64,000 nt of DNA from Roseateles amylovorans (lineage in GTDB: Bacteria; Pseudomonadota; Gammaproteobacteria; Burkholderiales; Burkholderiaceae_C), in contig NZ_CP104562.2 in NCBI RefSeq assembly GCF_025398155.2, positions 124,001-188,000 of the forward strand, written 5' to 3'. A program made the position numbers and the translations under genes. A model generated the notes under the pieces. The model was given only the letters and a program-made list of their open reading frames with translations, had not been told where the DNA came from and searched no databases. Position 1 is the stretch's first letter, and every line of letters starts with the position of its first letter. Of this stretch, positions 25,410 through 34,471 are shown piece by piece.

Positions 25410-26201
25410 ATGCCTGTTGACTTTGCTTCCACTGCGCTGTCCGTCGCGACCGCGGCGCCGTTGAGTCCGACCTCTCCGTTCGGCGTGGCCGGCTATGCCC
25501 CGCCGGAGGTCTCGCCGTGGATGCCGTTCTGGCATCTGCTCACCCGATTGGGCGAAGCCCAGGTGCTGTTGCCGCTCGCCGCCCTGGCCGCCATCGGTCT
25601 GTGGGCCTGCCCGCAGCAACGGCCGGTGGTACGCCGCTGGCTGCTGGGCTTCGTGGCCGCCTTCGTGCTCACCACCGTGTCCAAGATCGCCTTCATGGGC
25701 TGGGGCATGGGCATCGCCGCCTGGGACTTCACCGGCTTCTCGGGCCACGCCATGAGTGCGGCGTCGGTGCTGCCGCTGCTGGCCTGGCTGGGGCTGCAGG
25801 CGTGCCGGTCGCCCGGGCTTCGTGCGGCGGGTCTCGGCGCGGCGGTGGGTCTGGCGGCGGTGATCGCCTACTCACGTCTGCCGGTGGGGGCGCATTCCGC
25901 GTCGGAGGCGGTGCTGGGTTTCGGTCTGGGGGTGGCGGCCAGCCTGTATGCCCTGCAGGGGGCCCGACCCTCGATCAGCGATGCGGCCTCCGGGCGCGTC
26001 CTGCGCCGCAGCGCGGCCCTGGCGGTGGTGATGCTGGGCGTGCTGAGCGCGGCGCCCTGGGTCAGTCCCCCCACACGCACCCATCAGTGGGTGACGGCGC
26101 TCAGCCTCAAGCTGTCGGGGCGTCCGCATCCGTACACCCGGCACCAGTTGCACCACCGGGCGGCGATGCCTGAGCCGATGGCGATGGCCCGCCCGGCTTG
26201 A
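25410..26201 (+). CDS. PAP2-family phosphatase (membrane)
   Basis: A 263-residue protein with about six hydrophobic segments. The PAP2 core motifs are FSGHAMSAAS (the SGH motif, about residue 112) and YSRLPVGAHSASEAVLGF (the SR-x5-H motif, with Glu where Asp is usual three residues on). The first motif (K-x6-RP) is not evident. These enzymes dephosphorylate lipid phosphates such as phosphatidate or undecaprenyl diphosphate at the membrane. The start MPVDFAS was chosen as the last ATG before conserved sequence. The 3' end overlaps the tail of a convergent low-complexity gene by 95 bp. Confidence 0.85.
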   Translation: MPVDFASTALSVATAAPLSPTSPFGVAGYAPPEVSPWMPFWHLLTRLGEAQVLLPLAALAAIGLWACPQQRPVVRRWLLGFVAAFVLTTVSKIAFMGWGMGIAAWDFTGFSGHAMSAASVLPLLAWLGLQACRSPGLRAAGLGAAVGLAAVIAYSRLPVGAHSASEAVLGFGLGVAASLYALQGARPSISDAASGRVLRRSAALAVVMLGVLSAAPWVSPPTRTHQWVTALSLKLSGRPHPYTRHQLHHRAAMPEPMAMARPA

Positions 26202-26658
26202 GACCGGCCCCTGCTGCGGAATGGCGCAGCGCCATGGCCTTGGCGCCCGATGTTGACCCTGGTCCAGGCTGAGGCTGAGGTTGGTGCTGGTGCTGGTGCT
26301 GGTGCTGGTGCTGGTGCTGGTGCTGGTGCTGGTGCTGGTGCGACTGCGATGCCGATGCCGATGCCGATGCCGATGCCGATGCCGAGGGCGAGGGCCGAGC
26401 CCGGATGGCGCCAATGCCCCACTCCTTGGCGCTGAGTTCGCGCACCTCCAGTCCGCGGCCCAGCACGTAGCTGGACTCATGCCAGTTGCTGTCGGCCGGC
26501 GTGGCGTCCTCGGTCAGGGCGCCCCCGGCGGCGACGGCGGGGCCGGTCAGTGGCGGTGCGCCATGGGGCTGCGGCGGCACTTGCGGCGGCACGGGGGTCC
26601 ACACGGCGCCATCCGGAGACGGGCGCGGCGCTCGGCGGTGCGGGGGGCGATCGGTCAT
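26107..26658 (-). CDS. Small hypothetical protein with expanded Ser-Ala and His-Gln repeat tail
   Basis: A 183-residue frame starting MTDRPPHRRAP. The N-terminal half is Pro-rich and ends in NWHESSYVLGRGLEVRELSAKEW (with a break after LEV for length: core motif WHESSYVLGRGLEV), which looks like the conserved core of a small Burkholderiales protein. After residue ~95 come a Ser-Ala alternating run and then a His-Gln alternating run, encoded by two hexanucleotide arrays (26348-26383 and 26282-26341). The last 60 residues overlap the convergent PAP2 gene and may have no function. I do not recognise a domain. Coding is likely for the N-terminal part; the tail is uncertain. Confidence 0.55.
   Translation of the reverse strand: MTDRPPHRRAPRPSPDGAVWTPVPPQVPPQPHGAPPLTGPAVAAGGALTEDATPADSNWHESSYVLGRGLEVRELSAKEWGIGAIRARPSPSASASASASASASQSHQHQHQHQHQHQHQHQHQHQPQPQPGPGSTSGAKAMALRHSAAGAGLKPGGPSPSAQASPPGGATGAGCTDADAPTA
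26282..26341. repeat. Hexanucleotide array (TGGTGC)10
   Basis: Ten perfect copies of TGGTGC. On the minus strand the array encodes alternating His and Gln in the frame of the gene at 26107-26658. Changes in copy number would keep the frame. Confidence 0.95.
26348..26383. repeat. Hexanucleotide array (GATGCC)6
   Basis: Six perfect copies of GATGCC, six bases from the TGGTGC array. On the minus strand it encodes alternating Ser and Ala in the gene at 26107-26658. Confidence 0.95.
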
Positions 26659-26778
26659 CGGCGATCCTCGACGAAGGGGCAGTGAACAGCCCTTCAATGT
26701 GGTCGAGCGCAGAGGGATCGCCCAGCCCGCCGAGGGCGGCGTTCTCGGGGGGCCAGAGGCTCCCCCGACGCCGACGTC

Positions 26779-27249
26779 TCAAAGCGGCAACGCGGTGGTG
26801 TGCTTGATCTCTTCCATCACCGCATAGGTGCGGGTCTCGCGCACGCCGGGCAACGTCCAGATCACCGCGCCGATGAACTCGCGGTAGGCCGCCATGTCCG
26901 ACACCCGGGTCTTCAGCAGGTAATCGAAGCCGCCGGCCACCAGATGGCATTCCAGGATCTCCGGCCGGGCCTGGACCGCCGCGCGGAAGTTGTCCATCAC
27001 GTCATGCACCGTGCGGTCCAACAGGATCTCGATGAACACCAGCATCGACGCCCCCAGCTTGGCCGGGTTCAGCCGCGCTTCATAGCCGAGGATGTAGCCC
27101 TCGCGCGTCAGGCGCTTGACCCGCTCCAGCACCGCCGTCGCCGAGAGATGCACCTCCTCGGCCAGCTTCAGGTTGCTGATGCGGCCATCCTGCTGCAGCA
27201 CGCGCAGAATGCGCAGATCGATCTTGTCGAGGTCGTCGGGCGGGGTCAT
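26779..27249 (-). CDS. Lrp/AsnC family regulator, probably of proline use
   Basis: A 156-residue protein. The N-terminal helix-turn-helix is LDKIDLRILRVLQQDGRISN through LSATAVLERVKRL (read with one break at GRISN), and the C-terminal RAM effector-binding domain includes ECHLVAGGFDYLLK, a standard Lrp phrase. It is divergent from putA over 211 bp, the arrangement of PutR, the Lrp-type activator of putA in other proteobacteria. PutA here lacks its own DNA-binding domain, which fits control by a separate regulator. The proline-responsive role is inferred from position. Confidence 0.92.
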   Translation of the reverse strand: MTPPDDLDKIDLRILRVLQQDGRISNLKLAEEVHLSATAVLERVKRLTREGYILGYEARLNPAKLGASMLVFIEILLDRTVHDVMDNFRAAVQARPEILECHLVAGGFDYLLKTRVSDMAAYREFIGAVIWTLPGVRETRTYAVMEEIKHTTALPL

Positions 27250-27460
27250 GGATGGTGTCGATGTCAGGTTGCGGCGCGACGGGTGACGGCACCGTATCGA
27301 ACTGAAGTGCGGGGGTGTGGCCCGGGTCGGCTGGATTTTCGTCGGTCCAGACCCCTTCGAACCGAATTTAATCCAGATCGAGCCTCTCTACAGTCGCGCC
27401 ATTCACTAGGGGTCCGGCCGCGCTTGTCTGCCGGGCCTTTGTCACGCCTTGAGGACGCCC

Positions 27461-30400
27461 ATGACCGCCTTTGCCCTGCCGCCCGAAGTCTCCCGCCTGC
27501 CTGATCCCTATCGTGCCGAGCTTCCGCTGGTGCGATCCCTGGCGCAGGAGCTCCAGTCCCTGAACTGGTCGGCGGTGCTGGACCAGGCCCGGCCCTGGGT
27601 GAGCCAAGTGCGGGCCAATCCGGCGCCGTTCTGGGCGATGGAGTCGCTGCTGCGCGAATACCCGATCACCAGCGCGGAAGGCCTGGCCCTGATGCGTCTG
27701 GCCGAGGCGCTGCTGCGGGTGCCGGATGCCGAGACCGCCATCGCGCTGACGGCCGACCAGCTGGGCCGCGCCCAGTTCGACGGCAGCTCCGACGGTCCGC
27801 ACAAGATGCTGGCCGGTCTGGCGGCCAGCGCGATCTCGCTGTCCAAGAAGTTCCTGCCCGATGCGGAATCCGAAGCCGGCCTGTTCAAGCGCCTCGGCGC
27901 GCAGACGGTGGTGGGCGCCACGGTCCGCGCGATCCAGCTCCTGGGCCGGCAGTTCGTGCTGGGTCGACACATCCAGGAGGCGATGAGCGAGGCCGACGCC
28001 GCCCGCCAGGCGCAGGACCGCGCCCTGGGCGGCAGCACCGGCCCGGCCGGCGCGGGTCATCAACTGCGCTTCTCCTACGACATGCTGGGCGAGGGCGCCC
28101 GCACCGAGAAGGACGCCGAGCGCTACCAGGCGTCCTACCTGGCTGCGATCGCCGCCATCGCCGGCGGCCGCAAGGCGGAATCGCCGGAAGGCAGCGACGG
28201 GATCTCGATCAAGCTCTCCGCGCTGTTCTCGCGCTACGAGGTGCTGCAACGCGAGCGGGTCTATGCCGAGCTGCTGCCGCGTGTGTGGCAGTTGGTGGAG
28301 AAGGCCGCACAGGCCAACATCAACCTGACCATCGACGCCGAGGAGGTCGATCGACTGGAGCTGTCGCTCGAGCTGCTGGACGCACTGGCGGCCCGCATCG
28401 CGACCCACTTCCCGCAGTGGCGCGGCTTCGGCCTGGCGGTGCAGGCCTACCAGACCCGTGCGCGGGCGGTGGTGGACGAGGTGGCGGCCATCGCGCGCCG
28501 TCACGGCCTGCGCTTCATGGTCCGTCTGGTCAAGGGCGCCTATTGGGATGGCGAGATCAAGCGCGCGCAGGAGCAAGGTCTGCCGTGCTATCCGGTCTAC
28601 ACCCACAAGCCGCACACCGATGTGTCCTACCTCGCCTGCGCCCAGGCGATGCTGCGCCACCACGACGTGATCTATCCGCAGTTCGCCAGCCACAACGCCG
28701 GCACCATCGCGGCCATCGTGCAGATGGCCCGGGCCCTGGGCGCCAAGTTCGAAATGCAGCGCCTGCACGGCATGGGCGAGGGCGTCTACCGCGAAGTGCT
28801 GAAGGACGGCAGCATCCCCTGCCGCGTCTACGCCCCGGTCGGTGAGCACCGCGACCTGCTGGCCTACCTGGTGCGTCGTCTGCTGGAAAACGGCGCGAAC
28901 TCCTCCTTCGTGCACCAACTGGCCGATCCGTCGGTGGCGCCTGAGGAGCTGCTGGCCTCGCCGCTCACCCTGATCCAGGACCGTTCCAGCCTGCCGCTGC
29001 CGATCGACCTGTACCGCGACCACGCCGGGCGCGGTCGCGACAACTCCGCGGGCCTGGACCTGGCCGTGCCCACCCAGCGCCAGCCGCTGCTGGACGCGCT
29101 GGCCCAGTGCCAGGTCCCGACGCTGGTGGAGGCGTCGCCGGAGGAAGTCGACGCCACGATGTCGCGCCTGCAGGCCGGCTTCGGCACCTGGAACGCCACC
29201 CCGGTGACCGAACGCGCCGCGGTGCTGCGACGCGCTGCCGACGCGCTGCAGGCCCAACTGCCGCAGTACTGCGCCTTGCTGGTGAAGGAAGCCTTCAAGA
29301 GCCTGGGCGATGCGATTTCCGAAGTGCGTGAAGCCATCGACTTCATGCGCTATTACGCCGACGAGGCCGAACGCCTGGCCGCTGACGGCCTGGCCCTGAA
29401 CGGCCGCGGTGTGTTCGTGTGCATCTCGCCGTGGAACTTCCCGCTGGCGATCTTCGCCGGTCAGGTGGTGGCGGCGCTGGCCGCGGGCAATGCGGTGGCG
29501 GCCAAGCCCGCCGAGCAAACCCCCGCCGTGGCCCGCGACTGCGTCGCCCTGCTGCATGCGGCCGGTGTGCCGGTCGACGCGCTGGCGCTGCTGCATGGCC
29601 GTGGCGAGACGGTGGGCGCGCGCTTGGTGGCGTCGCCCCAGACCGCCGGTGTCTGCTTCACCGGCTCGACCCAGGTGGCGCAGATCATCAACCGCCAACT
29701 GGCCGCCAAGCCGGGCACTGCGGTGCTGCCGCTGATCGCCGAGACCGGTGGCCTGAACGCGATGATCGTGGACTCGACCGCCCTGCCGGAGCAGGTGATC
29801 GATGCCGTGGTGCAGTCCGCCTTCCGCAGCGCGGGTCAGCGGTGCTCCGCACTTCGCCTGTTGGCGGTGCATGAGGCGGTGGCCGACGGCGTCATCGAGA
29901 TGCTGCGTGGCGCGGTGCGAGAGCTGCGTGTCGGCGACACCGCCGATCTGGCCACCGACGTCGGTCCGCTGATCGACGACGAGGCCTTCCAGGCGATCTC
30001 CGGCGATGTCCAGCGCCTCAAGCGCGAGGCCACGCTGATTGCCGAGGCCGGGGTGGCCGATGCCTGCCCACGCCTGCTGCCGCCGGTGGCGGTGGAGCTG
30101 CCGTCGATCGACGCGCTGAAGAAGGAGATCTTCGGCCCGGTGCTGCATGTGGTGCGCTGGAACGGCGACGTCGACCAGGTGGTGCGCCAGATCAACGCTC
30201 TGGGCTACGGCCTGACGCTGGGCATCCAGACGCGGATCGACAGCCGCGCACTGCGTCTGGCGTCGGAAGCCCGCATCGGCAATGTCTATGTGAACCGCAA
30301 CATCATCGGTGCGGTGGTGGGTGTGCAGCCGTTCGGCGGCGAGGGCATGTCCGGCACCGGACCGAAGGCCGGCGGCCCGCACTACCTGATGCGTTTCGTC

Positions 30401-31114
30401 GCGCCCGCCGAAGCCGGCGCCGCCGCAGCGGACGGCGCTGCCGGCTCGGCCAGTGCGGGCGCGGTGTCGACCACCACGCCGGGCGCCGACCTGGGGGCGC
30501 TCTTCCAGGCGCACGAGGCCTGGGCCGCTCGCCCGGTGGACCAGCGTGCCACCGCGCTGGAACGGGCCGTGGCCGGTCAGCGCGAGGACATCGCTGCCGC
30601 TTGGCGCGCGCTCGCGCAGGCTGCACGCACCGGGCTGGTCGACCAGACGCTGCCCGGCCCGACCGGTGAGAGCAATGAGCTGCGCCTGCATGGCCGCGGC
30701 GTGATGGCGGTGCTGGCGCAGGGCGCCTCGCCGCTGGAGCTGGCCCAGGCCTTGGGCGCGGCGCTGGTCGCCGGCAATGCCGTGGCGTTGGTGGGTGGTG
30801 GCGACATCGCGCAGGAGCTGCGCCAGACGCTGCTGCGCGGCGGCATCGCCGCCGGCGCCATCGCGCTGTTGCCGGCGGACCAACTGGGGGCGGTGCTGCG
30901 CGCGCCGCGCCTGGCCGGCGTGGTGGCAGCGGCCGCGGTGCTGCGACCGGTCCAGCGTGAGCTGGCCAGCCGTGACGGCGCCATCCTGCCGGTCATCGCC
31001 ACCGCGGAGGCGGCTCAGCCGCGCCAGCTCTACCGCTTCGTGGCCGAGCAGACCCTCACCATCAACACCGCCGCTGCCGGCGGGAACGCCGCGCTGCTGG
31101 CGGGCGTTCACTGA
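27461..31114 (+). CDS. putA: Bifunctional proline dehydrogenase / glutamate-semialdehyde dehydrogenase PutA
   Basis: A 1217-residue flavoenzyme that oxidises proline to glutamate. The proline dehydrogenase barrel (about 120-480) shows LRFMVRLVKGAYWDGE and YPVYTHKPHTDVSY. The aldehyde dehydrogenase domain (about 520-985) shows ISPWNFPLAIF and the catalytic cysteine in SAGQRCSALR (Cys795). About 230 further residues form the C-terminal ALDH-like domain of long PutAs. There is no N-terminal ribbon-helix-helix, so it is bifunctional, not a self-repressor. The start MTAFALPPEVSR follows GAGG; an ATG four codons upstream is possible. It is divergent from an Lrp regulator and followed by proC. Confidence 0.96.
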   Translation: MTAFALPPEVSRLPDPYRAELPLVRSLAQELQSLNWSAVLDQARPWVSQVRANPAPFWAMESLLREYPITSAEGLALMRLAEALLRVPDAETAIALTADQLGRAQFDGSSDGPHKMLAGLAASAISLSKKFLPDAESEAGLFKRLGAQTVVGATVRAIQLLGRQFVLGRHIQEAMSEADAARQAQDRALGGSTGPAGAGHQLRFSYDMLGEGARTEKDAERYQASYLAAIAAIAGGRKAESPEGSDGISIKLSALFSRYEVLQRERVYAELLPRVWQLVEKAAQANINLTIDAEEVDRLELSLELLDALAARIATHFPQWRGFGLAVQAYQTRARAVVDEVAAIARRHGLRFMVRLVKGAYWDGEIKRAQEQGLPCYPVYTHKPHTDVSYLACAQAMLRHHDVIYPQFASHNAGTIAAIVQMARALGAKFEMQRLHGMGEGVYREVLKDGSIPCRVYAPVGEHRDLLAYLVRRLLENGANSSFVHQLADPSVAPEELLASPLTLIQDRSSLPLPIDLYRDHAGRGRDNSAGLDLAVPTQRQPLLDALAQCQVPTLVEASPEEVDATMSRLQAGFGTWNATPVTERAAVLRRAADALQAQLPQYCALLVKEAFKSLGDAISEVREAIDFMRYYADEAERLAADGLALNGRGVFVCISPWNFPLAIFAGQVVAALAAGNAVAAKPAEQTPAVARDCVALLHAAGVPVDALALLHGRGETVGARLVASPQTAGVCFTGSTQVAQIINRQLAAKPGTAVLPLIAETGGLNAMIVDSTALPEQVIDAVVQSAFRSAGQRCSALRLLAVHEAVADGVIEMLRGAVRELRVGDTADLATDVGPLIDDEAFQAISGDVQRLKREATLIAEAGVADACPRLLPPVAVELPSIDALKKEIFGPVLHVVRWNGDVDQVVRQINALGYGLTLGIQTRIDSRALRLASEARIGNVYVNRNIIGAVVGVQPFGGEGMSGTGPKAGGPHYLMRFVAPAEAGAAAADGAAGSASAGAVSTTTPGADLGALFQAHEAWAARPVDQRATALERAVAGQREDIAAAWRALAQAARTGLVDQTLPGPTGESNELRLHGRGVMAVLAQGASPLELAQALGAALVAGNAVALVGGGDIAQELRQTLLRGGIAAGAIALLPADQLGAVLRAPRLAGVVAAAAVLRPVQRELASRDGAILPVIATAEAAQPRQLYRFVAEQTLTINTAAAGGNAALLAGVH

Positions 31115-31320
31115 GCCGGCCACCGTCGCCCGTCGCCTGACGCCTCTAGCCGCAGCCAGCGGCTTGTGGCGATGACTCAGACCTGACCCATGGACGATGT
31201 CCAACGCCGGGTCATTGCGGCGGGCGGCCAACGCTGCGGATCGATGCGGCGGGCCCATGGCCGTGCGGGGGCGCGGGCATCGGACTGATGCGCCGTCACG
31301 CAGGGCTACACTGCCGCCCC

Positions 31321-32136
31321 ATGAGTCCCTGCATCGCATTCATCGGCGGCGGCAACATGGCCGGCGCGATCATTGGTGGCCTGCGCCGTGCGGGTCTTCC
31401 GGCCGAGGATCTGTTGGTGGTCGAGCCCGTCGCGGCCCAGCGTGAACGTCTGGCGGCCGAGTTCGGTGTGAGTCCGCTGGCGGCGGCCGATGCCTCGCTG
31501 GCCCGGGCCCAGGCGGTGGTGTGGGCGGTCAAGCCGCAGCTGTTCCAGGAGGCGGCCGTGCCGGTGGCGCCCTGGGTGGGCCAGGCCTTGCAACTGTCGG
31601 TGATGGCCGGCCTGCGCAGCGAGGCGATTGCCGCCGCCGTGGGTGCCGCGCGCGTGGTGCGCGGCATGCCCAATACGCCGGCGCTGATCGGCCAAGGCAT
31701 CACCGGGCTGTATGCGCGCGATGAGGTCACCGCAGACGACCGAGCGCTCGTGGCCCGCATCCTGCAGCCGACCGGTCGCAGCGTCTGGGTCGATCGGGAA
31801 GCGGACCTCGACACCGTCACCGCGCTGTCGGGTTCCGGCCCCGCGTACTTCTTCTTCGTCATCGAGCATCTGGTCGCGGCCGCGCAGGCGCTGGGCCTGA
31901 GCGAGCCCCAGGCCCGCGAGCTGGCATTGGCCACCTGCGGCGGTGCGGCGGCCTTGGCGCAGCACTCGGGCGAGCCGCCCTCGGTGCTGCGCGAGAAGGT
32001 CACCTCCAAGGGCGGGACGACCCATGCCGCCATCTCCAGTCTCCAGGCCGACGGTGTTGGCCAGGCCGTCGAGCGGGCGGTTCAGGCGGCGCACCGACGC
32101 GCCCGCGAGCTGGGTGACGAGTTCGGCCGTGTCTGA
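31321..32136 (+). CDS. proC: Pyrroline-5-carboxylate reductase
   Basis: A 271-residue protein. The NAD(P) loop IAFIGGGNMAGAIIGGL is at residues 5-21, followed by RGMPNTPALIG and the family signature from LSGSGPAYFFF to REKVTSKGGTTHAAI. It reduces pyrroline-5-carboxylate to proline in the last step of proline synthesis. It lies 206 bp after putA in the same direction; the gap holds no gene. PutA consumes proline and generates the same intermediate, so the pair could cycle. The ATG at 31321 was chosen because conserved sequence begins at once. Confidence 0.95.
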   Translation: MSPCIAFIGGGNMAGAIIGGLRRAGLPAEDLLVVEPVAAQRERLAAEFGVSPLAAADASLARAQAVVWAVKPQLFQEAAVPVAPWVGQALQLSVMAGLRSEAIAAAVGAARVVRGMPNTPALIGQGITGLYARDEVTADDRALVARILQPTGRSVWVDREADLDTVTALSGSGPAYFFFVIEHLVAAAQALGLSEPQARELALATCGGAAALAQHSGEPPSVLREKVTSKGGTTHAAISSLQADGVGQAVERAVQAAHRRARELGDEFGRV

Positions 32137-32197
32137 GGCGATGCCGTTCGCGGCTTCGGTGTTCCTTTACCGTTCCTACTGACCTCGACCATTGCCG

Positions 32198-32755
32198 ATG
32201 GGGATTGCCGATCGTTGGGGCCTGCGGGCCTGGCTGCGCGCACCGGGCTCGTTGAGCAAGCGGCTGGCGGCCACGGGGGCCCGCTTCGAGGTGCAGGTGC
32301 TGCGCCAGACCACGGCGCCGCTGCGGCCGCAGGAGCGCGCGGCGCTCGGGCTGCCGCGTCGCGGGCTGACGGTGGTGCGCGAGGTGCTGCTGCGGGTCGA
32401 CGGCCAGCCGCTGGTGTGGGCCCGCTCGGCGGTGCACGGCGATTCGCTGAAGGGGCCGTGGAAGGCGCTGAAGGGCCTGGGCAGCCGTCCGCTCGGTCAC
32501 CTGCTCTATGACGATCCACGCATCCACCGCAGCGAGCTGCAACCGCGGCGGGTCACCCGCCATGGCGCGACCCATGCGCAGATGCAGCGGCAGTGGCGGG
32601 AAGCCACCGGCACCGAGGCGCCAGCGGGCATGCAGTGGTCGCGCAATTCGGTCTTTCGTCGACACGGCAAGCTGTTGCGGGTGATGGAGTTGTTCGCACC
32701 CGCCGTGGCCGAGCGCCACCCCGGTCCGCTGCGGCTCAAGCGCCGACGACGGTGA
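32198..32755 (+). CDS. ubiC: Chorismate--pyruvate lyase UbiC
   Basis: A 185-residue protein with the UbiC pattern: RAWLRAPGSLSKRL near the N-terminus, REVLLRVDGQPLVWARSA in the middle, LGHLLYDDP, and WSRNSVFRRHGKLLRVMELF near the C-terminus. It releases 4-hydroxybenzoate from chorismate, the first step of ubiquinone synthesis. The ATG at 32198 is used; a TTG two codons upstream is possible. ubiA, the next enzyme, lies nearby on the opposite strand. It starts 61 bp after proC. Confidence 0.92.
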   Translation: MGIADRWGLRAWLRAPGSLSKRLAATGARFEVQVLRQTTAPLRPQERAALGLPRRGLTVVREVLLRVDGQPLVWARSAVHGDSLKGPWKALKGLGSRPLGHLLYDDPRIHRSELQPRRVTRHGATHAQMQRQWREATGTEAPAGMQWSRNSVFRRHGKLLRVMELFAPAVAERHPGPLRLKRRRR

Positions 32756-32869
32756 GCACCTGCCGCATGATGGACGGCGATCCCCGGCGCGCTGGGTGAC
32801 CGCTCGTCACGCGGCCTTCTCCAGGCTTTCGCGCTTTCACGCACTCTGGCCTTGCGGCCACGCCCATCG

Positions 32870-33487
32870 ATGGACATCGACCCTGAAGAACTGATCGAGA
32901 ACGCCCGGCAGGCCATGGAACCCGGCGAGGGACCTCCGCCGCGTTCGCCGCGCCTCAATGCCACCGTGGCGGTCACTGTGGCGCTGCTGGCCACCTTCAT
33001 GGGCATCTGCAAGATCAAGGACGACAACATCGTCCAGGCCATGGAGCAGGCCCAGGCGGACCGCCTGGACCACTGGTCCTTCTACCAGGCCCGCAACACC
33101 CGGGAGGAAGTGGCCAAGGCCACGCTGACGCAGCTGGAGCTGCAGGCGCTGAGCGCGCCGGCCTCCGCGGCGGAGGGCTATCAGCAGGCGATTGCGAAGT
33201 ACCGCGCCCTGGCCGCCGATCAGGCGCAGAAGAAGGAAGAACTGCGTCAGCTCGCCGCCGCCGATCAGAAGACCTATGACGCGCTGAACTACCGGGACGA
33301 TCAGTTCGATCTCTCCGATGCGCTGCTGGCCATTGCCATCGCGATGCTGGCGGTGACCGCGCTCACCCAGCTCTGGTGGTTGTATGCCGCGGCGCTGGTG
33401 CCGACCGGCTTCGGTGTGCTGATGGGATTGGCCGGGCTGGGCGGCTGGGCCATCCACCCGGATGCCATCGTGCGTCTGCTGTCCTGA
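32870..33487 (+). CDS. DUF4337 family membrane protein
   Basis: A 205-residue protein. After an acidic N-terminus one membrane segment (about 32-50) leads to the DUF4337 core, ADRLDHWSFYQARNTREEV, then a coiled-coil-like region (about 100-140, AKYRALAADQAQKKEELRQL), and two C-terminal membrane segments (about 148-170 and 175-195). The function is unknown. It sits between ubiC and ubiA, convergent with ubiA with 16 bp between stops. The start MDIDPEELIENARQ matches family N-termini. Confidence 0.88.
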   Translation: MDIDPEELIENARQAMEPGEGPPPRSPRLNATVAVTVALLATFMGICKIKDDNIVQAMEQAQADRLDHWSFYQARNTREEVAKATLTQLELQALSAPASAAEGYQQAIAKYRALAADQAQKKEELRQLAAADQKTYDALNYRDDQFDLSDALLAIAIAMLAVTALTQLWWLYAAALVPTGFGVLMGLAGLGGWAIHPDAIVRLLS

Positions 33488-33503
33488 GGGACGGCAGCGG
33501 CGT

Positions 33504-34421
33504 TCAGCGCAGCGTCAGGTCCACGACCGTGCCGGCGAAGACGGCAAACCCCACCCAGTGGTTCTCGCGGAAGGCCTTGAAGCAGCCTTCCCGGGTGCGG
33601 TCCTTGATCAGCATGTAGTGCCAGACCACCTGGGCGGCGGCGATCGCCATGCCGGCCAGGAACCAGTGGCCCATGCCCAGGCGCAGGCCCAGGCCGGTCC
33701 ACAGCGCCAGGAACACGCCGTAGAAGGTCATGACGCCGATGACGTCGAAGCGGCCGAGCGTGAGGGCGGAGGTTTTGATGCCGATGCGGATGTCGTCATC
33801 GCGATCGACCATCGCGTATTCAGTGTCGTAGGCCAGCACCCAGAACAGGTTGGCGACCAGCAGGCCCCAGGCGGCTAGCGGCACGGCGGCGTGGATCGCC
33901 TGCAAGCCCCATTCACGTCCGCCCAGCGTGGCGGAGAACGCCATCGGAATGCCGAACGAGAAGGCCACGCCCAGCACCGCCTGCGGCATCGACACCCAAC
34001 GCTTGGTGAAGGGATAGAGGATGGTCACGGCCAGCGCAGCGACCGACAGCAGAATCGTCGGCGCATTGGTGGTGAGCACCAGCGCGAAGGCGACCAGCGT
34101 CAGCACCGCGCCCAGGCCGAGGGCCTGCTTGACGGTGATCTGGCCGGAGGTGACGGGCCGCTGTGCGGTGCGTTTGACGTGCTTGTCGAACTCGCGGTCG
34201 GCGACGTCATTGACCGCACAGCCGGCGCTGCGCATCAGCAGCGTGCCCAGGCCGAAGACCAGCAGCAGATGCCAACCGGGCCAGCCGTCGGCGGCCATCC
34301 AGAGCGCGGCGAGCGTGGGCCACAGCAGCAGATAGGTGCCGGCGGGCCGATCCCATCGGACCAGATTCAGATAGAGCGACAGGCGTGACGGCGCGGCGGA
34401 GGAGGGAGCGGCTGAGGTCAT
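33504..34421 (-). CDS. ubiA: 4-hydroxybenzoate polyprenyltransferase UbiA
   Basis: A 305-residue integral membrane prenyltransferase with about eight hydrophobic segments. The two Asp-rich motifs are NDVADREFD (first Mg/diphosphate site) and YDTEYAMVDRDDD (second site). The N-terminus LVRWDRPAGTYLLLWPT is typical. It attaches the polyprenyl tail to 4-hydroxybenzoate in ubiquinone synthesis, the step after UbiC. The ATG at 34421 gives normal family length (E. coli 290). Confidence 0.96.
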   Translation of the reverse strand: MTSAAPSSAAPSRLSLYLNLVRWDRPAGTYLLLWPTLAALWMAADGWPGWHLLLVFGLGTLLMRSAGCAVNDVADREFDKHVKRTAQRPVTSGQITVKQALGLGAVLTLVAFALVLTTNAPTILLSVAALAVTILYPFTKRWVSMPQAVLGVAFSFGIPMAFSATLGGREWGLQAIHAAVPLAAWGLLVANLFWVLAYDTEYAMVDRDDDIRIGIKTSALTLGRFDVIGVMTFYGVFLALWTGLGLRLGMGHWFLAGMAIAAAQVVWHYMLIKDRTREGCFKAFRENHWVGFAVFAGTVVDLTLR

Positions 34422-34471
34422 GCGGGGGATTGTCGCGCTGGATGTGCAGGACGAAGCGCGGGAAGGTGCGC

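Noticed and set aside
27368..31339. 1323-residue open frame on the minus strand across putA
   Set aside because: It is antisense to a fully conserved PutA and is His/Arg/Gly-rich with no domain; long antisense frames are expected at this G+C content.
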